Made by a program: the position numbers and the translations under genes. A stretch of DNA of 50,616 nt from Burkholderiales bacterium (GTDB taxonomy: Bacteria; Pseudomonadota; Gammaproteobacteria; Burkholderiales; Burkholderiaceae_B), in NCBI GenBank assembly GCA_021300475.1, contig JAJTDO010000014.1, positions 1 to 50,616 on the forward strand, given 5' to 3'. Position 1 is the stretch's first letter. Every line of letters begins with the position of its first letter. Below are positions 16,537 to 24,797 of this stretch, piece after piece. The notes below the pieces were generated by a model. The model was not told where the DNA came from. It saw only the letters and a program-made list of their open reading frames with translations, and made no database searches.

Positions 16537-17322
16537 TTATGCCTTAGGCGAAAGCACCTCAAAAGCGGCGCCTTTGGCGACCACTCTGGCTTGCAAAGCC
16601 TCAAATGCAGGGCTTAGCAGGACGCAAAAATCCAACCCCGTGGCTTTAACCCCCAGCTCGATGTGTTTGGGCAAGGTGTTGTCTCCAACGTGTGGCAGGC
16701 TAAAAACAGTGACGCCTGGAAACTCGGTCTCAATGGCTTCCATGTCTTCGGTCAGCATGGCCTCAAAAGTGCCAAATACCCGCATGGCCAGACTTTTCTC
16801 AACCTGCGTGAAATGCAGGTGTGTCAGACAATTGTCCAATACCCATTCGAACATGGGATGCGCCATGACAGGAAACCCCGGTACAAAATAATGCCGCTTG
16901 ATGAAAAACCCAGCAATTTTGTTGTACGGGTTGGGGATAATTTCAGAACCTTGCGCAAACTCAGCCATACGCAGGCGAATGTCTGTGACCGGCATGTTGG
17001 TGTCGCGGGCCCGCTCTTCAATCAGCGCCTTGGCTTGCGGATGCATGTGCAAAGGCAAGCCCAAGGCTTGCGCCACGGCCTGGCGTGTGTGATCGTCAGG
17101 TGTAGACCCGATGCCACCACAACAAAACACAATGTCGTCAGTGGCAAAGCTACTTTTCAGCTCCGACACCAGCAACTCGCGGTCATCCCCCAGAATTCTT
17201 ACCCAGGCCAACTTCAAGCCCCGAACCTGCAAACGTTCAATCAGGGCCGAGACATGTTTGTCCTGACGCTTGCCGGAGAGTATTTCATCCCCGATCACAA
17301 TCAAACCGATTCTTGTTGCCAT
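16537..17322 (-). CDS. CinA-like / molybdopterin-binding-domain protein
   Basis: A 261-residue protein of the competence/damage-inducible CinA N-terminal family (MoCF-biosynthesis fold, COG1058 type). Motifs: IGDEILSGKRQDKH near the N-terminus and the nucleotide/pterin-loop CCGGIGSTPDDHTRQA, then YNKIAGFFIKRHYFVPGFPVMAHPMF. Full-length CinA has a C-terminal NMN amidohydrolase domain (PncC); this protein ends before it. Stand-alone members have been linked to nicotinamide-nucleotide or ADP-ribose pyrophosphatase activity, but the role here is open. The start overlaps the EI24-like gene by 22 bp, the last link of the long hrpA gene group. Confidence 0.9.
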   Translation of the reverse strand: MATRIGLIVIGDEILSGKRQDKHVSALIERLQVRGLKLAWVRILGDDRELLVSELKSSFATDDIVFCCGGIGSTPDDHTRQAVAQALGLPLHMHPQAKALIEERARDTNMPVTDIRLRMAEFAQGSEIIPNPYNKIAGFFIKRHYFVPGFPVMAHPMFEWVLDNCLTHLHFTQVEKSLAMRVFGTFEAMLTEDMEAIETEFPGVTVFSLPHVGDNTLPKHIELGVKATGLDFCVLLSPAFEALQARVVAKGAAFEVLSPKA

Positions 17323-18056
17323 GTGCGGTCGTTTTCTCTGAGGGCTTGTAATTTCTCAAGATAGTAATGCGTAAATGCCAGCGCGGAAATAACAGGCACC
17401 AACAAAAACAAAGGTGGAACCACACTTAAGGCTGCACAAGCCAAGCCTATCCACCAAGCCCCGCCGCTGCTGTCTTTGTAAATACGCTTGAATTCATCTG
17501 CACTGGCATGCTCAATCAGACAATCAAAGCTCATGACAGCCACCAGCAAATAGGCAGTCCAGAAAAAAGGCAGGAAAAACGCAACGCCCGGTACCAGCCA
17601 AAGCGGCAAGGTCACCAGCCATCCCACCACAAACACCAGACTGGCTTTCAACGCCTGCCACAAACTGCCAAAAAAGCCACCGGTTCCGGCCTTGGCCAAA
17701 TTTGGAAAGCGATTTTTAGACACATGCGAAATTACAAAAGGCATGACAATGACGCTGGCTAAAATAACCGCTGTGCTTGCCACCAATGGCCACAGCACAA
17801 AAAATACGATGACCGGCACCAGTATGGATTTGATCCATGCCCCACCGAAGCCGCTCAGCGTGTTCACCACCTCGGGCATTTGCCCGTCGCTGAAGGCAAA
17901 CTGGTGCACCCATTGCAACAAAGGATCAACCAACTCCCAGATCGCAAAAAACCAGAGTGCCACCGCGGCCGACAGCGCCATCAAGGTTAAAAGCAGCATG
18001 CGGGGATGAAACGCACCCGCGAAACCACGCCCCAAGGCAGCCAGACCACTGTTCAT
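17301..18056 (-). CDS. EI24 domain-containing membrane protein
   Basis: A 251-residue inner-membrane protein with five to six hydrophobic segments, fitting the EI24/CysZ-like family (a CysZ-type sulphate permease is the best-known bacterial relative). The chosen ATG at 18056 forms an ATGA overlap with the preceding desaturase stop and has AAAGG upstream; an upstream extension of 16 residues lies within the desaturase gene. The segment FWTAYLLVAVMSFDCLIEH is typical of the family's last conserved helix pair. It is translationally coupled to both neighbours. Sulphate transport is possible, but the envelope-gene context does not demand it. Confidence 0.85.
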   Translation of the reverse strand: MNSGLAALGRGFAGAFHPRMLLLTLMALSAAVALWFFAIWELVDPLLQWVHQFAFSDGQMPEVVNTLSGFGGAWIKSILVPVIVFFVLWPLVASTAVILASVIVMPFVISHVSKNRFPNLAKAGTGGFFGSLWQALKASLVFVVGWLVTLPLWLVPGVAFFLPFFWTAYLLVAVMSFDCLIEHASADEFKRIYKDSSGGAWWIGLACAALSVVPPLFLLVPVISALAFTHYYLEKLQALRENDRTWQQESV

Positions 18057-19000
18057 CGCAAACCTTTCAACAAGCGCCGGATACCAAGACTTTGTTGCTC
18101 CCAAAAACCCTGACCGTAGTTCACTCCGTCACGCTGATCTGCAATTCCTGTGGGCTCGTAGCGGATCTTCATGTCAGCCGTGCCGAAGATCAGATCCCAA
18201 ACTGGAAACAACACCGCGAAATTGTGACCCCGCGCCGGATTGCTGATGTCATCGGTCATAGAATGGTGAACCCGATGAAACCAAGGTGCAACCAACAGGC
18301 GATCGCCTAGCCATCCCATGGAAATTCTGAAGTTGCCGTGTTGAAAGCTCTGCATCAGGCGCGTCAGAACCACCACCCCCATGAACTGGCCAGGAGGCAG
18401 ACCAATAAGCAACGCAGAAAAAGCCATGATGGCATCTCGCAAGGCGTCGTCGAGCAAATGGTTGCGGTTGTCAGACCAGACGGTCATTTTTTGCTGGCTG
18501 TGATGCAGCGCATGCAAGCCCCACCACCACGCCCAACGGTGTTGAGCCCGATGTATCCAATAATCCACGCAGTCCAGTACCACCAGATACGCAAAAAATA
18601 CGACAATCGGCTGACGCAAAGCTTCAGGAAAAACGTCTTCCAGGTTAGGCCTGTTAATGTCGAAACTGCGCAACACACTTTCAAAACTGTCAAACAACGG
18701 CGTCAAGACAAAAAACATACCGAGTGAAAACAGCCCTGAGCGGTGAATGAAGGTGTAGAGCCTGTCGATGCGAACCTGTGTATCGCTTTGAGAGATGGGC
18801 TCAACAGCAAGCCAGCGCTCCAGCAACACGCCTACAGTGGCCAGCAGGGCAATTTCCATGCAACCCACCAACAACCACTCAAGCGCATCGTAGGCTTGTT
18901 CTGCGTATGACATGGCACCCACCGCATACAACGAGGGTTGTACGCCCACCTCAAACAGCCACGTTTGCAACTCACTGAAACAATCAGAAATAAACGGCAT
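18053..19000 (-). CDS. Sterol desaturase / fatty-acid hydroxylase superfamily protein
   Basis: A 315-residue membrane di-iron enzyme. Hydrophobic segments lie around 40-60, 88-108, 128-145 and 195-215. The histidine clusters that bind the two irons are visible: HRAQH (HxxxH), HALHHS (HxxHH) and HRVHHS (HxxHH), plus a further RNHLLDD stretch between. Members hydroxylate or desaturate lipids such as sterols, carotenoids and fatty acids; bacterial substrates are mostly unknown. Its start overlaps the polysaccharide deacetylase by 17 bp and its stop overlaps the EI24-like start, so it is embedded in the hrpA-to-cinA group. Confidence 0.93.
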   Translation of the reverse strand: MPFISDCFSELQTWLFEVGVQPSLYAVGAMSYAEQAYDALEWLLVGCMEIALLATVGVLLERWLAVEPISQSDTQVRIDRLYTFIHRSGLFSLGMFFVLTPLFDSFESVLRSFDINRPNLEDVFPEALRQPIVVFFAYLVVLDCVDYWIHRAQHRWAWWWGLHALHHSQQKMTVWSDNRNHLLDDALRDAIMAFSALLIGLPPGQFMGVVVLTRLMQSFQHGNFRISMGWLGDRLLVAPWFHRVHHSMTDDISNPARGHNFAVLFPVWDLIFGTADMKIRYEPTGIADQRDGVNYGQGFWEQQSLGIRRLLKGLR

Positions 19001-19763
19001 AGTCCGGATGCTCTTTAAGCGTTTTGAAACAGAAGCCCTGTTCCTGCAATCCTGCCACTATTTGCTTTAACGCAGGGAAAAACAATTCCTGACGCGACCA
19101 GATACCCAGATGGGCCAAGAGCACATCACCGCTGCGCACAGATTTCAGCGCCTTCTTGACCAGAACATCATTGGGGAAACGCTTGGAGTCGAGCTCATCA
19201 CCCAGAAACCCCGTTTCAGACCACCCCACATGGTTAAAACCGCAGGTTTTTGCAGCGGCCAACGCCTCGGGAGACAACTTACCACCGGGAGCACGCCACA
19301 AACCCGCTAGCCGAACGCCAGTTTGTCCCTGAAATACCTCATTGACTTTCTGCAATTCCTGACAAAACGCTGCGGGAGGCAAATTTAGCAATTCGCCCGC
19401 AGACTCGCCAAACTGAGGCTTGTAAGCCACAGCCTGTAAGCCATTTTTATTGGGATAAATGCGTCCATGGCGCCAGGTATGGCTACCAAAAACATGCCCT
19501 TCCTGTGCGCGGGCTTTCCAGTAGGGTGCCCAAGAGGCGTCCAAGGCAAAGCCTCCCTGAACCGTTTTTTCATTGGCCAGAAAAAATGTGGCCTTGATGT
19601 TGCGCTCTTTCAAAAAGGCTGCGATGTCGTTGGCGTCTCGCATGTTGCCTGTGTCCAGGGTCAAGTACAAGGGCTTGCACTGTGTGGCCATGGCAGGAAC
19701 GGCGAAGGCACACAAGGCCGACAAACAAACGGTGGGAATCAGGGGCATCGCCATTTTTTTCAT
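18984..19763 (-). CDS. Polysaccharide deacetylase family protein, exported
   Basis: A 259-residue NodB-homology protein. ATG 19763 gives a signal peptide of about 26 residues (cut near AVPAMA/TQ); earlier ATGs overlap the propeller gene and would bury it. Motif 1 reads LTLDTGN (Asp37, Thr38), where the usual metal ligand is the second Asp of TFDDG; motif 2 is SHTWRHG (His95 and His99); motif 3 is RAPGGK; and motif 4 is LLAHLG in place of LLHD. The fold removes N- or O-acetyl groups from glycans in the periplasm. The changed motif 1 may alter metal use or mark a distinct subfamily. It starts 13 bases after the propeller stop. Confidence 0.88.
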   Translation of the reverse strand: MKKMAMPLIPTVCLSALCAFAVPAMATQCKPLYLTLDTGNMRDANDIAAFLKERNIKATFFLANEKTVQGGFALDASWAPYWKARAQEGHVFGSHTWRHGRIYPNKNGLQAVAYKPQFGESAGELLNLPPAAFCQELQKVNEVFQGQTGVRLAGLWRAPGGKLSPEALAAAKTCGFNHVGWSETGFLGDELDSKRFPNDVLVKKALKSVRSGDVLLAHLGIWSRQELFFPALKQIVAGLQEQGFCFKTLKEHPDYAVYF

Positions 19764-19776
19764 TTCGTCTGAACCA

Positions 19777-20775
19777 TCAGTACATCGGGGCTCTGTCATG
19801 GAAGTAGACACCATGCGGTGACCGCCCCACTTTGATGCTTTTAACCACTTTGCGCGAGGCTATGTCCACCACGGACACCTGCCGGTTCCAACGCGTGGTG
19901 ACCCACAAGGTTTTTCCATCAGGGGTGACTTCCATGCAGTCGGGTCCGCCGGCGATCGGAATTTGATCCACCACGGTCATGGTTAAAAAATCAAGGATGG
20001 TGACCGTTGAACTTAACCTGTTGGATACCAGGACATGCCGTTTGTCGCCCAAGCCCCTTAAATTGTGGGCCCCTTTGCCGGTGACAATTTTTTGCACGGT
20101 TTTCTGAGTTCGCCAATCAATGACCTCCACATAGTCTTTGCCCATGATGCCCACCATCAAGTGCTTTTGGTCGGGCGTAAGCCAAATACCTGCTGGCTCA
20201 GGCCCCACTGGCATGGTCCAAACCAGCGTTTGCGTTGTCAAATCAATGGCTGCGATTTTATTGCTGCCCTGCAAAGTGATAAATACAAAGCGGCTGTCCG
20301 GCGTAAACGCCATGTGGCTGGGCATGCTGGGCGTGGGGATGCGTTTGCTCAGCACAAACTCGGGCCCCTGTGGTGTTTGTTTGTGTTGATAAATATCAAC
20401 GTGATCGAGCCGGAGCGCAGTGGCCACGAACAGTTTTTGGTCAGGGGTGAAACCAATCTGGTAAGGATCCACTATCTTGGGAATTCTGGCCTTCATTTCG
20501 CCGCTGATCGGGTCGAGCAGCATCAGGTCATTGCTGACCGCATTGGCCACAATCAGGGTTGAATTGTCTGGCGTGGGCATTAAATGGTGAGGCTCTTTAC
20601 CCACGGAATAGCGCTTGATTTCTTCCATTTTCACGGGGTCTATCAGGCTTACGCTGGCATCGGCTGAATTCAGCACAACCACCCGTTGCTGGGCAAAAGC
20701 CCCCCAGGTTGCAAACAAGCACACAGCCATTGCACTGGCTTTCACTACTGCGGTATGAATCTTTAAGAACTGCAT
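19777..20775 (-). CDS. Exported YVTN-type beta-propeller protein
   Basis: A 332-residue protein with a signal peptide (about 1-28, ending WGAFAQ) and seven or so repeats of about 40 residues with blade patterns such as VVVLNSADASVSLIDP, HMAFTPDSRFVFITLQG and CMEVTPDGKTLWVTTRWN. This is the YVTN/40-residue-repeat propeller of periplasmic or surface proteins, usually non-enzymatic binding scaffolds. AAGG lies before the ATG. It starts three bases after the hrpA stop and is followed by the deacetylase, which suggests a shared envelope or glycan role; no direct evidence of a ligand. Confidence 0.92.
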   Translation of the reverse strand: MQFLKIHTAVVKASAMAVCLFATWGAFAQQRVVVLNSADASVSLIDPVKMEEIKRYSVGKEPHHLMPTPDNSTLIVANAVSNDLMLLDPISGEMKARIPKIVDPYQIGFTPDQKLFVATALRLDHVDIYQHKQTPQGPEFVLSKRIPTPSMPSHMAFTPDSRFVFITLQGSNKIAAIDLTTQTLVWTMPVGPEPAGIWLTPDQKHLMVGIMGKDYVEVIDWRTQKTVQKIVTGKGAHNLRGLGDKRHVLVSNRLSSTVTILDFLTMTVVDQIPIAGGPDCMEVTPDGKTLWVTTRWNRQVSVVDIASRKVVKSIKVGRSPHGVYFHDRAPMY

Positions 20776-20778
20776 AAA

Positions 20779-23700
20779 CTACCTTCTAGTCACTGTATTG
20801 TGTCGCAAGGAAAGTGTTTCCCATGCTTTTTGTAAACGTTTAACTGAAACTGGCATCGGAGTCTTTAGTTCTTGGGCAAACAAAGAAACACGAAGTTCCT
20901 GCAATTGCCATGCGAATTCTTCCAATCCTGGTTCTGTGCGCCCTTTCAGGCTTGCCAACACCTTTTGCCATGGCCCCTGCAGCGCTTGAATTTCACGCAA
21001 ACGCTCTGCGTCGCGAATGGCATCGTTGCGCAAGCGGTCGATGCGGATCACCATGGCTTTCAAATAACGCGAATAATGCGCCAACTGAGGCCAAGGCCTT
21101 TCCAACAGAAACCGTTTAGGTAACAGCCATTGCAATTGAAGTTCAATATCTTGAGCGGCCAAGGGAAAGGCTTTATTGATGCCGGTCAACTTTTTGCTGA
21201 CCACTTGCCATTCTGTGAGCACTTGCAGGGTGACCCGACCGATTTCCTGTGCAATCAGGTTTAAACGGGTTCGCCCCTCTTTGGCCAAAGCTTCAAAACC
21301 GGCTTCGTCGGTAGGCCACTCACCCGCCAGACAACTTCTGTCAATGGCCAATGCAATCCACTGCTGCTTCAATTCCTCTGCGTTGCCCATCGGCAGGTAG
21401 AGCATTGAACAGCGCTGCAAATCAGGCAGATTCTTTTCCAGAAATTTAAGGGGGTCTTTCAGCGCAATCGAAAACAGGCGCCTCAACCCCTGTTGATGCA
21501 GCGTCCGCGCTTGTTCCGGTTCGTCGAACACGTCAATCCGGCAGCCGTCTTGTTCATCAACCAGTGCGGGGTATCCCATCAAGGTTTGCCCGCCTCGCTT
21601 TATTTCCAGCAACTCCGGCAAGGGACCGAAATTCCAATGGGTAATTTTGCCACTGCCCAGACCACTCGGAGTTGGGCCAGCCACACCAACTCTCGTGTCT
21701 GTTGTTGTTTTACCACCGACGACAGCCTGCCCTTTTGACGCAGCGGTGACTGCATTCACAGCCTCAGCGGCAGCCGACTGAAACTGAGCCTGCGCTTTTT
21801 TCTGCCAATTAACTTTCAACGCAGCCAGACTGCGCTGCATGTCGAGTTGGCGTCCGTGTTCGTCAATCAGTTTGAAATTCATGATTAGATGAACCGGCAG
21901 GGTTTCCACCCGGAAATCAGACACCATGGGGCGCGCCGGCGTATTCATGGAAATGTCTTCAAGCAGCACATCCACCAAGGGCTTGTTTTGCCGCTCAGGC
22001 AAGGCATGCCGCTCACAGAAAGCCTGTGCGTAATCCGGCAAAGGAACGCAGTGCCTGCGCATGCGCTGCGGCAGGCTTTTAATAAGCAACTGCACCTTTT
22101 CTTTCAGCATGCCCGGCACCAACCACTCACAGCGGTTTACATCCACCTGATTCAACACCAACAAGGGAACCGTCAAAGTGACGCCATCGCGAGGCGAACC
22201 CGGTTCAAAATGGTAGGACACAGCGAAGCTGACGCCATGCTGCTGAATCTGCTTTGGATATAAATCGGTGGTGACGCCGCCGGCCTGCTTGCGCATTAAA
22301 TCGTCGCGACTTAAAAACAGCAGTTTCGGTTCGGTCTTGCTGGCGTGGGTCCACCAACGCTCCATGCTTCTGCCATCGAACACGTCTGCAGGAATGGCCT
22401 GATCATAAAAACTGAACATCAACTCTTCGTCCACCAACACGTCCTGGCGGCGAATCTTGTGCTCCATCTGTTCAATTTCCTTGACCAAACGCTGATTGTG
22501 AACAATGCAGGGCAACCGGGTTTCCCACTGCCCCGCCACCAAGGCATCGCGTATAAAAATTTCGCGGGCGTGCAGCCTGTCCATGCTGCCGAAATTAACC
22601 CGACGGTGGTTGTAGACCACCAACCCATACAAGGTGGCTCGCTCAAAAGCCACCACCTGTGCGGCCTTTTTTTCCCAATGCGGATCGTGAAACGACTTTT
22701 TAATCAGGTGGCCACCCACCCGTTCAAGCCACTCCGGTTCTATTTTTGCCACGCAACGGGCAAACAGGCGTGAAGTTTCAACCAATTCAGAAGCCATTAA
22801 CCAACGCCCTGCTTTTTTTACCAGCGGCGACCCCGGGTGAATGTGGAACTTGATGCCTCTGGCGCCCAAATACACCTGTTCATCGTCCAGTTTGCAGCCA
22901 ATGTTGCCCAACAGGCCTGTCAGCAGTGCCGTGTGTATGGCCTCGGAAGGTGCCTCCAGCGTGTTGATTCGCCAACCCTGCTCACCCACAATGGAAAGCA
23001 GTTGCGAATGGACCTCTCGCCATTCGCGCAAACGCAGCGGCGACAAAAATTCAGACTTTAAACCATCATGCAGTTTTCTATTCGATTTTTTATGCGCCAG
23101 GTGCGCGTCGTAATGCGACCATATTTTCAAGTACGCCAGAAAATCGGAGCGCTCGTCAAAGAACTTCTTGTGTGCGTGGTCAGCCGCTTCCTGCGCTGCC
23201 ATGGGCCGCTCACGCGGATCTTGAACTGACAGGCCGCTGGCGATGATCAACAACTCATTAAGACAGTCTTGTTGGCGTCCGGCAAGAATCATGCGCCCCA
23301 CGCGTGGATCCAGCGGCAAACGACTGAGTTGCAGGCCGATTTCGGTCAACTCGCCGTTTTCATCCACGGCATTGAGTTCAGCCAGCAACTGCTGCCCATC
23401 GGCAATGGCGCGTCCACTCGGTGCTTCCACAAACGGAAAGGACGCCACTTCGCCCAGCCCCAGGCCCTTCATGCGCAAAATAACGCCAGCCAGAGAAGAC
23501 CTCAGAATTTCAGGGTCGGGAAAACGGGGACGCGACTCAAAGTCCAGTTCGGAATACAAGCGGATACAAACACCTGCGGCCACCCGGCCACACCGCCCCA
23601 TTCGTTGGTTGGCAGAAGCCTGAGCAATGCGCTCCACCTGCAACTGTTCCACCTTGTTGCGGTAACTGTAGCGCTTGACCCTGGCCATTCCGGTGTCCAC

Positions 23701-24714
23701 CACATAGCGGATGCCGGGAACAGTTAAAGAGGTTTCAGCCACATTGGTGGCCAGTACGATGCGCCGGGCGTTTGAGGTTTGAAATACACGGTCTTGCTCG
23801 GGGCCGGACAAACGGGCAAACAACGGCAAAATTTCAGTGGCAGGCGGATGGTGCTTGCGCAGCGCTTCAGCGGCTTCACGAATTTCACGCTCACCAGGCA
23901 AAAACACCAGTACATCACCCCGCCCCAGACGGCACAATTCATCTACCGCTTCAACAATGGAATTGTTGAGATCCGCTTCATCAATATCATCCACCGAAAC
24001 TGTCGCTTTTTCAGCGGAAGGCGCCGCTGCCTGACGCTTGCTTTCAACAGGACGGTAACGCACCTCCACAGGGTACAACCGGCCGGACACTTCAATGACG
24101 GGAGCCGGCACATCCTGGGCATTTGCAAAGTGACGGGAGAAGCGCTCAGCATCAATGGTAGCTGAGGTAATAATCACTTTCAGGTCAGGACGCTTTGGCA
24201 ACAACTGCCTTAGGTAGCCCAGTAAAAAATCGATATTCAGACTGCGTTCGTGCGCCTCATCAATAATAAGAGTGTCATAGGCGGACAACAGCGGATCGCC
24301 CTGTGTTTCGGCCAATAAAATGCCGTCCGTCATCAGTTTCACGGCGGTTCTGCGACTGCTTTTGTCCTGAAAACGAATTTTGAAGCCAACCCATTCACCC
24401 AACTGGGTGTTCAACTCTTGCGCGATTCGGCGTGCAGTAGAGGTTGCAGCCAGTCTTCGGGGTTGCGTGTGGCCGATGGTTTTTTTTCTGCCCCGGCCCA
24501 TGGCCATGCAGATTTTTGGCAACTGTGTGGTTTTACCGGAGCCGGTTTCACCACAAACAATCACTACCTGATTGTTTTGAATGGCTTTTTCAATGTCCGA
24601 CCGCTTACCCGAAACCGGTAGGTCTTCGGGGAATGTAATAACAGGAAAGGCTTGGGTGTCAGACACAAACGAAACGCTTTTGAAAGTCAGTGAAAATTGC
24701 GGGCAAACCCGCAT
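20779..24714 (-). CDS. hrpA: ATP-dependent RNA helicase HrpA (DEAH box)
   Basis: A protein of about 1311 residues, the usual HrpA length. Walker A is GETGSGKTTQ (from about residue 55), motif II DEAH (152-155) in LIIDEAHERS, SATIDAERFSRHF is motif III, and QRMGRCGR is motif VI; then come the HA2 and OB-like regions and the long DUF3418 C-terminal part specific to HrpA. HrpA unwinds RNA and rescues stalled or colliding ribosomes in E. coli. The start is uncertain: ATG 24714 is used; the frame is open to a start at 24822, but that would run into argA; GTG 24666 is also possible. It appears to head the following five-gene group. Confidence 0.95.
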   Translation of the reverse strand: MRVCPQFSLTFKSVSFVSDTQAFPVITFPEDLPVSGKRSDIEKAIQNNQVVIVCGETGSGKTTQLPKICMAMGRGRKKTIGHTQPRRLAATSTARRIAQELNTQLGEWVGFKIRFQDKSSRRTAVKLMTDGILLAETQGDPLLSAYDTLIIDEAHERSLNIDFLLGYLRQLLPKRPDLKVIITSATIDAERFSRHFANAQDVPAPVIEVSGRLYPVEVRYRPVESKRQAAAPSAEKATVSVDDIDEADLNNSIVEAVDELCRLGRGDVLVFLPGEREIREAAEALRKHHPPATEILPLFARLSGPEQDRVFQTSNARRIVLATNVAETSLTVPGIRYVVDTGMARVKRYSYRNKVEQLQVERIAQASANQRMGRCGRVAAGVCIRLYSELDFESRPRFPDPEILRSSLAGVILRMKGLGLGEVASFPFVEAPSGRAIADGQQLLAELNAVDENGELTEIGLQLSRLPLDPRVGRMILAGRQQDCLNELLIIASGLSVQDPRERPMAAQEAADHAHKKFFDERSDFLAYLKIWSHYDAHLAHKKSNRKLHDGLKSEFLSPLRLREWREVHSQLLSIVGEQGWRINTLEAPSEAIHTALLTGLLGNIGCKLDDEQVYLGARGIKFHIHPGSPLVKKAGRWLMASELVETSRLFARCVAKIEPEWLERVGGHLIKKSFHDPHWEKKAAQVVAFERATLYGLVVYNHRRVNFGSMDRLHAREIFIRDALVAGQWETRLPCIVHNQRLVKEIEQMEHKIRRQDVLVDEELMFSFYDQAIPADVFDGRSMERWWTHASKTEPKLLFLSRDDLMRKQAGGVTTDLYPKQIQQHGVSFAVSYHFEPGSPRDGVTLTVPLLVLNQVDVNRCEWLVPGMLKEKVQLLIKSLPQRMRRHCVPLPDYAQAFCERHALPERQNKPLVDVLLEDISMNTPARPMVSDFRVETLPVHLIMNFKLIDEHGRQLDMQRSLAALKVNWQKKAQAQFQSAAAEAVNAVTAASKGQAVVGGKTTTDTRVGVAGPTPSGLGSGKITHWNFGPLPELLEIKRGGQTLMGYPALVDEQDGCRIDVFDEPEQARTLHQQGLRRLFSIALKDPLKFLEKNLPDLQRCSMLYLPMGNAEELKQQWIALAIDRSCLAGEWPTDEAGFEALAKEGRTRLNLIAQEIGRVTLQVLTEWQVVSKKLTGINKAFPLAAQDIELQLQWLLPKRFLLERPWPQLAHYSRYLKAMVIRIDRLRNDAIRDAERLREIQALQGPWQKVLASLKGRTEPGLEEFAWQLQELRVSLFAQELKTPMPVSVKRLQKAWETLSLRHNTVTRR

Positions 24715-24740
24715 TTTTTGCGGGGGTACCCTATTATAAT
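24692..24740. promoter_or_regulatory. hrpA/argA divergent region with a palindromic -10 and overlapping hairpins
   Basis: ATTATAAT (24733-24740) holds a TATAAT hexamer on each strand, so it can serve as -10 for both hrpA (minus) and argA (plus), whose likely starts are only 83 bp apart. Good -35 boxes were not seen on either side. On the minus strand, CCCGCA/TGCGGG and then GCGGG/CCCGC share the middle GCGGG and cannot form at the same time; they straddle the presumed hrpA start codon. Confidence 0.4.
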
Positions 24741-24797
24741 TCCAACGAAGCAAAGAAATTCCGCTAAACCACAGAAGGCTCCATACAAACTGCCAAA

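Noticed and set aside
20065-20562. 165-codon plus-strand frame across the propeller gene
   Set aside because: Antisense shadow of a repeat protein with a signal peptide and in-frame blades.
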